A DNA stretch of 64,000 nucleotides from Patescibacteria group bacterium UBA2135 (GCA_002327685.1 DCXN01000003.1:1-64000), one strand, 5' to 3'; shown: positions 1-7,297, counted from the stretch's first letter. Numbers and translations are program-made. Notes: generated from the sequence alone by a model not told the origin.

Positions 1-35
<35 letters not shown>

Positions 36-274
36 ATCTCTAAGAGTATTTAGCCTTACCGGTTAGTTCCGGCAGATTCCCCCGGGCTATTCGTGTCCCG
101 AGGTACTCAGGAAAAACGATCAGAAAGACATTTTGTTTTCGCCTACAGGACTATTACCTCCTTGGGTTACGCTTTCCAGCGTATTCGGCTAACAAAATTA
201 TTTTGTAACTTTCCGAGCAAAGCTCCACCGTTTCCCTACAACCACCACTCGCATCACGCTACGCGCGATACTTC

Positions 275-412
275 GCTCAAATGTAAAACGCAAAGTGTAA
301 AAATAAAAATTACGGATTCGCCTGTGGCGAAACAATTGTTCGCGGATTTCGCAAAGCGAAATCCGCACCGCAATTTTACATTTTGCGTTTTGATTTTTGC
401 ATTTAAGTGAGC
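275..412 (-). other. A/T-rich expansion segment in 23S rRNA
   Basis: About 138 nt with near-complementary arms (AAAACGCAAAGTG-like against TTTTGCGTTTTG-like) and an inner perfect hairpin GCGGATTTCGC/GCGAAATCCGC around 342-366. It lies between the conserved GGGAACAGCCC and TGTAGGGAAACGGTGGAGC-type segments. It could stay in the mature rRNA or be removed. Confidence 0.65.
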
Positions 413-438
413 ATCACATGCAATGTGATGCGAACGAT

Positions 439-478
<40 letters not shown>

Positions 479-483
479 ACCGA

Positions 484-533
484 GAACTTTTTAATTTACG
501 AGTGCGAAAGCGCCCCCGTAAATTAAAAAGTTC
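484..533 (-). other. Extended hairpin in 23S rRNA
   Basis: GAACTTTTTAATTTACG pairs with CGTAAATTAAAAAGTTC around a GC-rich loop, in the place of a short E. coli loop just before AGTAGCGGCGAGCGAA. It is a compact expansion helix with no coding potential. Confidence 0.75.
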
Positions 534-609
534 AGTATTGGTCTCTTTTCCTCCGGGTACTTAGATGTTTCAGTTCCCCGGGTGTACTTCCGTCCAAATT
601 TTTAAGCTC

Positions 610-637
610 TTGACAAAATTATATTAATATGTACAAT
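610..637 (+). promoter_or_regulatory. Promoter of the gene inside the 23S insertion
   Basis: TTGACA at 610-615 and TACAAT at 632-637 with a 16-nt spacer. The -35 box begins where the insertion's basal stem ends, so the unit sits neatly inside the stem-loop. It points against rRNA transcription. Confidence 0.65.
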
Positions 638-689
638 GTATAGTAGCAAACGTCATCACTGCACTGCACAATGCAAAGGGAGAAAAATC

Positions 690-809
690 ATGTTACAAAT
701 ACTAAAAAAAGGAGCCAAAAATCGTGCAGAGAACATTGCGATGCTCTTCTTGGTCTTCATGGTACTACTCGGTGCAAGTTCCATCATCTACCATTACCTG
801 CACCTGTAA
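690..809 (+). CDS. 39-residue single-span membrane peptide encoded within the 23S insertion
   Basis: ATG at 690 follows an AAAGGGAG Shine-Dalgarno-like sequence with about 7 nt spacing, and the frame ends in TAA at 807-809. The product has a basic N-terminus (MLQILKKGAKNRAEN, residues 1-15), then a hydrophobic helix (about residues 16-34, IAMLFLVFMVLLGASSII) and a short YHYLHL tail. This fits a small inner-membrane peptide with the N-terminus inside. It is supported by its own promoter (610-637) and a strong terminator (849-878), not by homology; I do not recognise a family. It is unlike the four-helix-bundle proteins described from 23S intervening sequences in other bacteria. Function unknown; a toxin-like or selfish-element role is only a guess. 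Confidence 0.6.
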   Translation: MLQILKKGAKNRAENIAMLFLVFMVLLGASSIIYHYLHL

Positions 810-848
810 CAAACAGGAACAGGATGTGTTTGCTCTTCATCGATCTCG

Positions 849-878
849 CCGGGGTAACAAGTTACCCCGGTTTTTTTT
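849..878 (+). terminator. Rho-independent terminator of the embedded gene
   Basis: CCGGGGTAAC pairs with GTTACCCCGG, followed by eight T residues (871-878). It is oriented with the 39-aa gene and opposite to the rRNA. Confidence 0.85.
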
Positions 879-1319
879 ATTTTCGCCCTGCACTATTTTT
901 TTACATACAAAAATTGTGCGGGGCTCTCAAAAAGCTCAAAAATTTGGACGGATTCTCCGCTTTAAGCAGAGAGGGTTTCCCCATTCGGACATCTCCGGAT
1001 CAAAGGTTGCTAGGCACCTACCCGAAGCTTATCGCAGCCAAGCCACGTCCTTCATCGCCTCTTAGAGTCAAGGCATCCACCATACGCCCTTATTTGGTGG
1101 CATTCTATTTGGAAAATCCAAAAACCACCGTTCGAGCCGCATCGCGCTTCGCGCGATGCGGCTCAGTACTTCTGTCTCCAACACACCGGAAAGACCCCGA
1201 AAAAGGGATACAGTTATAAATGCGTCGGGACAGTATTTAATTGTCAAAAAACTTTCTTTTGCCTCCTTATTACAAACCCTACTTCCGCGGCTTTTTTGTC
1301 CGCTTGCTTGGCAAGCAAA

Positions 1320-1413
1320 CAAAAAAGCCGCTTCCGAGCGGCTCATCAACCAATAAAATATCACTGGCTGTTCACCGCCTTTTAAATTTCTGATTTACTA
1401 TCTTTACCATGTG
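1320..1413 (-). ncRNA. Possible short RNA or attenuated leader ahead of 23S
   Basis: Transcription from the promoter at 1420-1447 would meet a canonical terminator after about 90 nt: stem AGCCGCTCGGAAGCGGCT (1326-1343) followed by T residues. The transcript holds only a 12-14 codon reading frame. Beyond it a larger perfect inverted repeat (1287-1331) can form instead, so an antiterminator/terminator switch ahead of the rRNA is possible. Alternatively this is an independent small RNA. Confidence 0.4.
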
Positions 1414-1419
1414 CATCTT

Positions 1420-1447
1420 ATTATATGCATGTGTTTAACGCTGTCAA
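1420..1447 (-). promoter_or_regulatory. Consensus promoter upstream of 23S
   Basis: On the minus strand TTGACA (1442-1447) and TATAAT (1420-1425) are 16 nt apart, a near-perfect sigma-70 promoter. It may be the rRNA promoter or may drive the short transcript below. A second TTGACA (1242-1247) closer to the rRNA has no good -10 box at normal spacing. Confidence 0.75.
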
Positions 1448-1489
1448 GTATTTGTCCTCAACCACCTAATATCTCAACACCACCACCAC

Positions 1490-1517
1490 GGCGGAACCTT
1501 GCAAGCAAGGTTCCGCC
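1490..1517. repeat. Array hairpin, copy 1
   Basis: GGCGGAACCTT, a 6-nt spacer, AAGGTTCCGCC: an 11-bp perfect stem with no T-run, about 40 bp before the first promoter. Copies 2-4 are at 2434-2461, 3169-3196 and 3843-3870. Confidence 0.85.
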
Positions 1518-1556
1518 CGCCGACGCCCTCCCATAATCATGAATAATTCCCTCGCC

Positions 1557-1562
1557 TTGACA
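1557..1562 (+). promoter_or_regulatory. -35 box of cassette 1
   Basis: TTGACA at the same place as in cassettes 2 and 3; the -10 box is poorly defined. A 40-nt leader identical in its last part (AAAGAGGAACAA) follows. Confidence 0.5.
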
Positions 1563-1645
1563 GAACACACAAACCCTGCCAAACTTCCCATAGAATAGAA
1601 AAAACCAAACTGGTTCTTCCACAACAGGAAAAGAGGAACAAAACG

Positions 1646-2320
1646 ATGCCTGGTTTTATTGCCAATGTTATTAAAAAAACAAAATACAGGTGTATAACAG
1701 TGCTGATGCCCAGTTCCTTTGAAATTGTTCGCGATGCGGTTATTAACATTATTGTTAACATGAAGGATACTGAACACGCCACAAGGATGCTTAACTACAC
1801 CTTTAATCTCTCCGACAGACACCGCAAGGCGCTTATTGATGTCATTATTGAGATGAAGAGCAAGAGCCACGCCGCGGCTACGCTAGCGCGTGAGCCAAAC
1901 CTCTCCGACGGCAGTCGCAATGCTCTTGTCGGTATCATTGTTGAAATGGAGGATGAGCTTTACGCTGGGAACGTGCTAATATGCGCACCAAATCTCTCCG
2001 ATGCCAACTGCGATGCGCTTATTGGTGTCATTGTTGGAGGAAAAAATAACCATCACGCCGTAACTGCACTACTCTTCGCACCAAATCTCTCCGATGCCAA
2101 CTGCGATGCGCTTATTGGTGTCATTATTGAGATGAAGGATAGACGTGGCGCCGTGTCTTTGTTGCTATGTGCACAAAATCGTCTCTCCGACAAACACCGT
2201 GATGCGCTTGTTGGTGTCATTGTTGAGATGGAGGATGAGCATGACATTGTGACCATACTAACACTTGCGCCAAATCTCTCCCCCAAAAACATACACGACC
2301 TCGAAAGAATCGCAAACTAA
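1646..2320 (+). CDS. Helical-repeat protein, array paralogue 1
   Basis: 224 residues built from about six repeats of roughly 32-34 residues. The repeat pattern is LSDxxRDALVGVIVEMKD then a second helix AVTLLLxAPN, consistent with an alpha-alpha (HEAT/LRV-like) solenoid. The N-terminus MPGFIANVIKKTKYR resembles that of paralogue 3. No signal peptide or catalytic motif is visible, so a cytoplasmic protein-binding scaffold is inferred. ATG at 1646 follows AAAGAGGAACAAAACG, the leader shared by the cassettes. The last repeat ends in NLSPKNIHDLERIAN. Two adjacent repeats (about residues 110-165) are nearly identical, a sign of recent internal duplication. Family not recognised. Confidence 0.8.
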   Translation: MPGFIANVIKKTKYRCITVLMPSSFEIVRDAVINIIVNMKDTEHATRMLNYTFNLSDRHRKALIDVIIEMKSKSHAAATLAREPNLSDGSRNALVGIIVEMEDELYAGNVLICAPNLSDANCDALIGVIVGGKNNHHAVTALLFAPNLSDANCDALIGVIIEMKDRRGAVSLLLCAQNRLSDKHRDALVGVIVEMEDEHDIVTILTLAPNLSPKNIHDLERIAN

Positions 2321-2332
2321 TTTCCCCTCCCT

Positions 2333-2370
2333 CTCCGTGAAGATTCACACCTTCACGGAGGTTTTTGTTT
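2333..2370 (+). terminator. Terminator of paralogue 1
   Basis: CTCCGTGAAG pairs with CTTCACGGAG, followed by GTTTTTGTTT. Confidence 0.85.
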
Positions 2371-2433
2371 CAGCAGAAACAAAACAGGCGCATACTCAAC
2401 AAGCGCACATTTCAATAATTTCAACACCACCAC

Positions 2434-2461
2434 GGCGGAACCTTGCAAGCAAGGTTCCGCC
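2434..2461. repeat. Array hairpin, copy 2
   Basis: Identical 11-bp stem to copy 1, located between the terminator of paralogue 1 and the promoter of paralogue 2. Confidence 0.85.
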
Positions 2462-2500
2462 CGCCGCCCCCACCCCACAACCTTGAATAATTCCGCTCCC

Positions 2501-2529
2501 TTGACAAACACTTACTATCGTGCAAAATA
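2501..2529 (+). promoter_or_regulatory. Promoter of cassette 2
   Basis: TTGACA at 2501-2506, then a CACTTACTATCGTG spacer leading to a weak -10 (CAAAAT). The spacer resembles the one in promoters at 8027-8054 and 20773-20800, where the -10 is a perfect TATAAT. Confidence 0.55.
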
Positions 2530-2576
2530 CAAACAGCAGTACAAACTTTCCACAACAGAAAAAGAGGAACAAGACG

Positions 2577-3044
2577 ATGTCTGATCCCATTGACAATATT
2601 GTTAGAACAGGAGATATGTACACGGCAATACGAATGCTCGATAGACACGACACCCCCTGCGACGACCGTGATATATTTGTTAGTGTCATCATTAAGATGA
2701 AGAGTGCGTGTGGCGCCGCGATTGCTCTAGTGGACTCACCAATTCTCTCCGACAAAAACAAACGTGCGCTTGTAGGTGTCATTGTTGAGAAGATGAATGC
2801 GGATTGCGCCGAGGATGTGCTAATATTCGCAGAGAATCTCTTCGCTACCAACCGCGATAAACTTATTCGTGTCATTGTTGAGACGAAGGATGCGGATTGC
2901 GCCGAGAATATTCTAATGTGTGCAGAAAATCTCTCTCCCAAAAACTGCGACGATCTTGTTGGTGTCATAGCTGAGGTGAAGGGTAAGCGTTACGCCGAGT
3001 TCGTACTATCATGTACACCAAACCTCTCCGACGAAAACATCTAA
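2577..3044 (+). CDS. Helical-repeat protein, array paralogue 2
   Basis: 155 residues from ATG 2577, chosen because the GAGGAACAAGACG leader matches the sister cassettes; an open frame continues upstream through the promoter and is not used. It contains about four copies of the same 32-34 residue repeat (for example LSDKNKRALVGVIVEK and LFATNRDKLIRVIVET) with more divergent spacing than paralogue 1. Cysteines recur at one position per repeat (ADCAED, ADCAEN). Presumed solenoid scaffold; no catalytic residues recognised. Confidence 0.78.
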   Translation: MSDPIDNIVRTGDMYTAIRMLDRHDTPCDDRDIFVSVIIKMKSACGAAIALVDSPILSDKNKRALVGVIVEKMNADCAEDVLIFAENLFATNRDKLIRVIVETKDADCAENILMCAENLSPKNCDDLVGVIAEVKGKRYAEFVLSCTPNLSDENI

Positions 3045-3066
3045 AACCATCGCAAACTAACCTCCC

Positions 3067-3106
3067 CCTCCGTGAAAGCACGCGCGCTTCCACGGAGGTT
3101 TTTGTT
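3067..3106 (+). terminator. Terminator of paralogue 2
   Basis: CCTCCGTG (3067-3074) pairs with CACGGAGG (3091-3098), followed by TTTTTGTTTT. Confidence 0.8.
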
Positions 3107-3168
3107 TTGACAAAAACAAAACAAGCGCGCGCTCAACAAGCACATTTCAATAATATCAACACCACCAC

Positions 3169-3196
3169 GGCGGAACCTTGCAAGCAAGGTTCCGCC
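3169..3196. repeat. Array hairpin, copy 3
   Basis: Same 11-bp stem, between paralogues 2 and 3. Confidence 0.85.
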
Positions 3197-3232
3197 CGCC
3201 GCCCCCACAATTTTAAATAATCCCTCACTCCC

Positions 3233-3261
3233 TTGACAAACACTTACTATCGCGCAAAATG
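3233..3261 (+). promoter_or_regulatory. Promoter of cassette 3
   Basis: TTGACA at 3233-3238 and weak CAAAAT -10; almost the same bases as the cassette 2 promoter. Confidence 0.5.
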
Positions 3262-3307
3262 CAAACAGCAGTACAAACCTTCCACAACAAACAAAAGGAA
3301 CAAGACA

Positions 3308-3721
3308 ATGCATGGTTTCATTGCCAATATTTTAGCCAGTATTGTAAAAACAAAAGACAGATTTCTGACAGCACTGATGCACGGAGCGCACAAACGCCGC
3401 TACAGCGACCGCGATGCTCTTGTAGGTATCATTGTTGACACAAAGAATACGAGTTACGCCGCAGCTACACTAATACGTGCGCCAGATCTCTCCACTTTCC
3501 ATAGCGATGTGCTTGTTGATGTTATTGTTAAGGCTGGAGATGTTCATGGTGCCGCGGCCACACTGATGGGTACACCAAATCTCTCCGACAAAAACCGCAA
3601 CAATCTTCTTAATATTATTATCAAGGTCGGAGATAAGCGTTACGCCAAGGTCGTGCGAGCATGTGCGCCAAATCTCTCCGCTGACAACCGCGATGCGCTT
3701 GAAATCATCGCAAACGGCTAA
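3308..3721 (+). CDS. Helical-repeat protein, array paralogue 3
   Basis: 137 residues from ATG 3308 (leader AAAGGAACAAGACA). The N-terminus MHGFIANILASIVKTKDR aligns with paralogue 1. Three to four repeats of the LSDxxRDALVGIIVDTKN / AAATLIRAPD type follow, ending in LSADNRDALEIIANG, like the end of paralogue 1. It is the shortest member, so the array varies by repeat number. Likely a binding solenoid; function unknown. Confidence 0.78.
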   Translation: MHGFIANILASIVKTKDRFLTALMHGAHKRRYSDRDALVGIIVDTKNTSYAAATLIRAPDLSTFHSDVLVDVIVKAGDVHGAAATLMGTPNLSDKNRNNLLNIIIKVGDKRYAKVVRACAPNLSADNRDALEIIANG

Positions 3722-3748
3722 TAAAACCACCACAAACCAACCTCCCCT

Positions 3749-3788
3749 CCTCCGTGAAGATTCACACCTTCACGGAGGTTTTTGTTTC
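3749..3788 (+). terminator. Terminator of paralogue 3
   Basis: CCTCCGTGAAG pairs with CTTCACGGAGG, followed by TTTTTGTTT. Confidence 0.85.
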
Positions 3789-3842
3789 GACAGAAATAAA
3801 ACAAGCGCACGCTCAACAAACAAATTTCAACAAGTCCACCAC

Positions 3843-3870
3843 GGCGGAACCTTGCAAGCAAGGTTCCGCC
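3843..3870. repeat. Array hairpin, copy 4 (closes the array)
   Basis: Same stem as copies 1-3, here followed by TTTTAC and no further cassette, marking the end of the duplicated unit. Confidence 0.85.
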
Positions 3871-3902
3871 TTTTACAATTACAAAAATCAAATTTTGCAC
3901 AA

Positions 3903-3935
3903 AAAAAGTAGCCCCTATCCATTTGGGCTACTAAT
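3903..3935 (-). terminator. Terminator of the M50-like gene
   Basis: On the minus strand AGTAGCCC pairs with GGGGCTACT, followed by a run of seven T. Confidence 0.8.
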
Positions 3936-3940
3936 TATCA

Positions 3941-4399
3941 TCAACCATTATAGTCACTGATAGACAGCATTTCACTACTGGTTACACCAAATCCTTCTTT
4001 GATCGCGTAAAGAAAATCGAGTCCCATTACAATCAAAACAGGCGTTAAAAGAGATGGTGTTGATGACGGAATAAAAAACAAAATAAGTACAAGTGGCGAC
4101 AGAAAAATAACTGTTCCACACCCTCCGGAAAAACCAATAAAGAAGTAAGAGAGTTCCGGATGATTTAACCAAAAATCTGAAAGTGTCATCTTTTTTATGT
4201 AAACCGATCCTCTTAGTTCACCGCCTGATAACTTTGAGAAATCTGGTTCAAAAGAGAACCAGTTTATATCAAGCTTACATTGATTAGCACTTAATATTTT
4301 TATGGCTATTACATGTCCGAGTTCGTGCAATGGAAATGAAAGTAAAAATACGACAACAAGCAAAATTATCTGAGATACTGACAGTATCGCTATCTCCAT
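3941..4399 (-). CDS. Small M50-like membrane metalloprotease-type protein
   Basis: 152 residues with a hydrophobic N-terminal helix (about 5-22) that runs into HELGH (residues 25-29), the zinc-binding motif of site-2 proteases, inside the membrane as in M50. Further hydrophobic spans lie at about 86-120 and 125-140. The usual second motif (NPxxDG) is not evident; DFLYAIKEGF near 130 is the nearest acidic segment, so activity is uncertain. The protein is short for M50 and has no PDZ domain. ATG 4399 is preceded by TGGAGGA at good spacing. It is monocistronic and ends at its own terminator. Substrate unknown. Confidence 0.65.
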   Translation of the reverse strand: MEIAILSVSQIILLVVVFLLSFPLHELGHVIAIKILSANQCKLDINWFSFEPDFSKLSGGELRGSVYIKKMTLSDFWLNHPELSYFFIGFSGGCGTVIFLSPLVLILFFIPSSTPSLLTPVLIVMGLDFLYAIKEGFGVTSSEMLSISDYNG

Positions 4400-4503
4400 T
4401 TTCTATCCTCCAGTTCTGTACAGTCTTGCAACCTGAATTTACTAAATAACATTATATTCCATATAAAAACAATTGTCAATCCCTCCCAGTTGCACACCAC
4501 ACA

Positions 4504-4540
4504 AAACCCCGTCCCACCAAAAGCGAAACGAGGTTTTTAA
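4504..4540 (-). terminator. Probable terminator of the mechanosensitive-channel-like gene
   Basis: On the minus strand AAAACCTCGT can pair with ACGGGGTTTT, ending in T-rich sequence. The stem includes G-U pairs, hence moderate confidence. Confidence 0.5.
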
Positions 4541-4572
4541 CAAAAATATTTTCGTTAAACAGTTAAACAAAT

Positions 4573-5262
4573 CTACCCACTGTGAGTAATGTCCTTGCGA
4601 AGCTTTTCAAGAAAACGAGAAGCCGTGTCCTGTCCGCCAAATCCGAATGAAAGACCGATTGCAAGAGCAAGCGCGATCACAACACCCGTGAAAAGCGTTT
4701 GCGCAAAAAAGTCAGCGATGCCAAGTTGAGAAAGCGCAATCAAAAGCGCAAAAACCCAAATTGACCATCGAACAAGTCCGCCCAAGAAATGCGCAACTTG
4801 TACCTGCGCCGCTTTCGCCGCTCCAACAACAAGTTTCTGAACCGCGTCAGCAACAACTGCCGCAACAAGCAAAATCAAAGCCGCGACAATAACTTGCGGA
4901 ATGAATGTCAATACAACATCCTGCAAGAAAATATTAACTTGCTGCAACCCAAGCACATCAAGAGTTGCGACTAAGAACACAACAATAATGAACCATTTTA
5001 CAAGCTCACCAATAAACCTCCCCGAATCAAGCCGAAATCCCGCCTGACTCAAAAGGTCCTCAACGCCGGCAGTTTTCAAAGCACTGTCAACCTTGATTGA
5101 TCGAATAATTTGCGCAACGACACGTCCCAATAGGACTCCAATGAACCAGCCAACGACAAAGATAACAAGCGCAACAACCAAAGCTGGTACAAAGTCTATA
5201 ATTCCAAGCCAAATGTCCTGGAATGATCTTGTGAGTACAACACCCCAAGTTTCTAGTAACAT
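4573..5262 (-). CDS. Membrane protein with conserved TM-helix repeats (MscS/CmpX-related)
   Basis: 229 residues with four to five hydrophobic helices. The first block (VPALVVALVIFVVGWFIG, about 24-41) and a later block near 120-140 have the small-residue-rich pattern of the conserved TM helix (PF05552) found in CmpX and MscS-related proteins. The segment SIKVDSALKTAGVEDLLSQAG fits the loop between repeats. The C-terminal part (IGLSFGFGGQDTASRFLEKL) resembles the MscS pore-lining exit, but the MscS beta domain is missing. It probably forms or modulates a small-conductance channel in osmotic protection. No clear Shine-Dalgarno site; ATG 5262 is the first plausible start. Confidence 0.75.
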   Translation of the reverse strand: MLLETWGVVLTRSFQDIWLGIIDFVPALVVALVIFVVGWFIGVLLGRVVAQIIRSIKVDSALKTAGVEDLLSQAGFRLDSGRFIGELVKWFIIVVFLVATLDVLGLQQVNIFLQDVVLTFIPQVIVAALILLVAAVVADAVQKLVVGAAKAAQVQVAHFLGGLVRWSIWVFALLIALSQLGIADFFAQTLFTGVVIALALAIGLSFGFGGQDTASRFLEKLRKDITHSG

Positions 5263-5508
5263 AACAAAAGATGCCTAAAAAAGATAAATACGCAAAAGTC
5301 GCCTATTTTACCTACCTTAGACTATTAGCTAATTAAGTTAAAACCGGTAAAAGGCTTTATAGCTCTCGCACGACCTCGACGAGAGAAAAAATTTAAAGAA
5401 TAAACACTTTATAATATTAAGCGTTTGATTCAACTCTGTTTTTAAGCCTACAGTAATAATACCATTCTTATAATATTTTTTTAAAAGTAAACTGTGGATA
5501 ACTGTCAA

Positions 5509-5555
5509 CCCCGTTAGAGATAACGGAAATCTATGATTTCCTATCTCTAACGGGG
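5509..5555. repeat. 14-bp-stem inverted repeat
   Basis: CCCCGTTAGAGATA pairs with TATCTCTAACGGGG; the enclosed 18 bases can pair further. No T-run. Confidence 0.75.
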
Positions 5556-5570
5556 CAGGCCCCGCAACGT

Positions 5571-5638
5571 ACGGAGAAAGGTCTGGCCTTGAGGAGGAGC
5601 GTAGCGACGGGAGAAGGCCGGACCTTGCGGAGTCCGTT
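5571..5638. repeat. R2 hairpin repeat, copy a
   Basis: Pattern GGTCTGGCCTTGAGGAGG ... CGACGGGAGAAGGCCGGACC flanked by ACGG/CCGT. It belongs to a family with further copies at 17378, 33901, 37925, 54841 and 58453. Confidence 0.75.
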
Positions 5639-5898
5639 TACTCTCGCTATACCAAGGCAGCAAGCCCCACCACCTCTGGCAACATCAGCATGAAAGACGT
5701 AAAAATCACCCCCAAACACCCTAAAGCCCCAAAATGCCCCACATTTTGGGGCTTTAGCCTGTTTCCAAGAGAAACAGAAGAATAATGAGCATACCCACAA
5801 CATAGACAAAACGGCAAAAAAAGCTCGACTTTTACGAAAAAACAAGTACTGTACTACACAGATTAGTATCCTATACACAACAAAAGGAAGGACAAAAA

Positions 5899-6417
5899 AT
5901 GATTACAAAGATGGATGGATACCTGCTTGACAACGTATTTCAAAAACTTGTTGACTGGTTTCAGGAAAAGACAGGTAAAAACTGCTTTTTACTAGCACAG
6001 ATAAGTCTTTGCGTAATTCTTATTCTGGAAACAATAAGATCAATATCTATATACTTTCTTGACAATGCTCTACCAGATTTTCTCACAGGAATTGTAGTCT
6101 TATGCGCTTTATACCTGATTATAAGAACATGGCAAAGAGAAAAAGATTGGGATGAAAATTCCAGAGAAACAATGAACCATAACAGAGAGGGCTATGTCTC
6201 TTTTGTTCGTGTATTTATTATTTTCATCATTATGCTAGATCTAATACTAATAGCACTCTTGATGATCTTGTTTCCTGATCAAGTAGAACTCTTGAACCAC
6301 TTGAAGACAATATACTTAATCTTTTTCGTAAGCGTTATGTATTTTTGGGCATGCACACCAACGCTGCCGCGAAACTCTGGAACTAACCTGGGTTCCGGTC
6401 CAGGGCACTCATTCTAA
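5899..6417 (+). CDS. Four-span membrane protein of unknown function
   Basis: 172 residues. Hydrophobic helices at about 28-47, 55-78, 103-127 and 136-152, separated by a basic/acidic loop (TWQREKDWDENSRET). The C-terminus is polar and glycine-rich (GTNLGSGPGHSF). ATG follows AAAGGAAGG at good spacing. It is a monocistronic unit ending at the hairpin at 6454-6488. No family recognised and no catalytic motif seen. Confidence 0.7.
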   Translation: MITKMDGYLLDNVFQKLVDWFQEKTGKNCFLLAQISLCVILILETIRSISIYFLDNALPDFLTGIVVLCALYLIIRTWQREKDWDENSRETMNHNREGYVSFVRVFIIFIIMLDLILIALLMILFPDQVELLNHLKTIYLIFFVSVMYFWACTPTLPRNSGTNLGSGPGHSF

Positions 6418-6453
6418 TCCCTCTTTTCCTAACCTCCCCAACCCAAATTCCAA

Positions 6454-6488
6454 AGCGCGTCTTTTGTCACTCAAAAACCGCGCTTTTT
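6454..6488 (+). terminator. Terminator after the four-span protein
   Basis: AGCGCG pairs with CGCGCT across a 19-nt loop and is followed by TTTT; modest stem. Confidence 0.55.
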
Positions 6489-6502
6489 CTACGCAAGTTC
6501 TA

Positions 6503-6567
6503 CGCAAGGCCCGGCCTTACATGGGGATAACCTGTTGATAAACTACCCCGCAAGGCCCGGCCTTGCG
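6503..6567. repeat. R1 REP-like repeat, copy a
   Basis: Arm CGCAAGGCCCGGCCTTACAT, core GGGGATAACCTGTTGATAAA, arm CCCCGCAAGGCCCGGCCTTG. Each arm is itself a short palindrome and the two arms pair into one long hairpin. Confidence 0.85.
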
Positions 6568-6578
6568 AGACTTCGAGG

Positions 6579-6606
6579 TTGACAATATAGTAAATTCATG
6601 TATAAT
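6579..6606 (+). promoter_or_regulatory. Consensus promoter
   Basis: TTGACA (6579-6584), 16-nt spacer, TATAAT (6601-6606); it starts 12 bp after R1 copy a and drives the gene at 6654. Confidence 0.85.
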
Positions 6607-6653
6607 TAAACACAGAGTCAGAGTTAAGACATTTGTTATAAGGAGATTGAGAG

Positions 6654-7133
6654 ATGAACAATACCCTCGAGACTCTCACAGTTACGATCGCCGCTAATAT
6701 CGGGGTAGCACTGATCCAAATGCCTAAAGGAGAGCAGTACTCTCTAGCAAGAGGCAGAGAAGTCAGAAAAGAAAATGCTCCACAAAGGCTCAATTTGCAC
6801 CACGACGAATCTTGTCACACCCTAGAAATGGAGGACAAATACCCCTTTGCTAAGGTGCGACACAAATTGGAGGCAACAGCTTCCCAGAGCGAATTGGTTC
6901 ATATGCTCGTGGATACAATGGACACAAAGTTGAGTGACGAAAGACGGCAAGAACGTGCCAAGTCGGCGTCAAAAATCGTGCGGAACTATCCCAAAACAAT
7001 AGAGTTTGCACGAAAAATAATGCTCCTTTGTAGGCTGCCAGAAGAATCCGAAATCAAAGACGAGATATTCGGCAAGCTCTCACAACCACTACAAGAGCTT
7101 CTTCAAGAAGTGATTGCCAAGTGGCGACCATAA
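6654..7133 (+). CDS. Hypothetical cytoplasmic protein
   Basis: 159 residues, soluble, strongly alpha-helical in the C-terminal 90 residues (LVDTMDTKLSDERRQERAKS to QELLQEVIAKWRP). The N-terminal third (MNNTLETLTVTIAANIGVAL) could form a beta hairpin. ATG is preceded by AAGGAG with 8-nt spacing, about 50 nt after a consensus promoter, and the gene ends at a strong terminator, so it is very likely expressed. I recognise no family or motif. Confidence 0.75.
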   Translation: MNNTLETLTVTIAANIGVALIQMPKGEQYSLARGREVRKENAPQRLNLHHDESCHTLEMEDKYPFAKVRHKLEATASQSELVHMLVDTMDTKLSDERRQERAKSASKIVRNYPKTIEFARKIMLLCRLPEESEIKDEIFGKLSQPLQELLQEVIAKWRP

Positions 7134-7165
7134 TCTACTCTTGCCAACAGTCCACAAAACAAAGG

Positions 7166-7194
7166 CGTCCTCACAACCACGAGGACGTTTTTTT
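7166..7194 (+). terminator. Terminator
   Basis: CGTCCTC pairs with GAGGACG, followed by seven T. Confidence 0.9.
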
Positions 7195-7216
7195 ACACCC
7201 CCCCCTTTTTTTTCTC

Positions 7217-7281
7217 CGCAAGGCCCGGCCTTACATGGGGATAACCTGTTGATAAACTACCCCGCAAGGCCGGGCCTTGCG
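7217..7281. repeat. R1 REP-like repeat, copy b
   Basis: Same arms and core as copy a (core GGGGATAACCTGTTGATAAA), lying between two convergent terminators. Confidence 0.85.
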
Positions 7282-7297
7282 AATCAATAAACTTTTA

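Larger units (their letters stand above)
590..951. other. Large insertion in 23S rRNA, around helix 10
   Basis: The two ends form a stem of about 22 bp (590-611 with 929-951; outer pairs CCGTCCAAATTTTT). In the rRNA sense it lies just after the helix 9 hairpin and before GGGGAACTGAAACATC, which matches helix 10 in E. coli numbering. Inside, 885-924 forms another stem (GCCCTGCACTATTTTT against AAAAATTGTGCGGGGC), and the rest is a complete gene on the opposite strand. It may be a retained expansion segment or an intervening sequence cut out by RNase III-type processing; the sequence does not say which. Confidence 0.85.
1478..3870 (+). repeat. Tandem array of three gene cassettes
   Basis: Three consecutive units of about 730-900 bp share the same order: hairpin GGCGGAACCTT/AAGGTTCCGCC, TTGACA promoter, conserved leader ending GAGGAACAA or GGAACAA, helical-repeat gene, terminator CCTCCGTG/CACGGAGG, and a post-terminator tail containing AACAAAACA. 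A fourth hairpin closes the array at 3843-3870. Unequal crossing-over or cassette duplication is the simplest explanation. Confidence 0.85.
5263..5898. other. Intergenic region rich in inverted repeats
   Basis: Holds an A/T-rich stretch, a perfect DnaA-box-like TGTGGATAA (5493-5501), a long hairpin (5509-5555), an R2 repeat (5571-5638) and a hairpin with stem TAAAGCCCCAAAAT/ATTTTGGGGCTTTA (about 5723-5757). The last is copied near 8138-8168. No convincing gene. Confidence 0.7.

Noticed and set aside
2396..2968. 190-codon minus-strand frame opposite the second solenoid gene
   Set aside because: It is antisense to the repeat-containing gene and appears because the repeats leave the opposite strand open; no expression signals.
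5531..5878. 115-codon minus-strand frame
   Set aside because: It is made up of an R2 repeat and a terminator-like hairpin, with no Shine-Dalgarno site; composition is that of the repeat.
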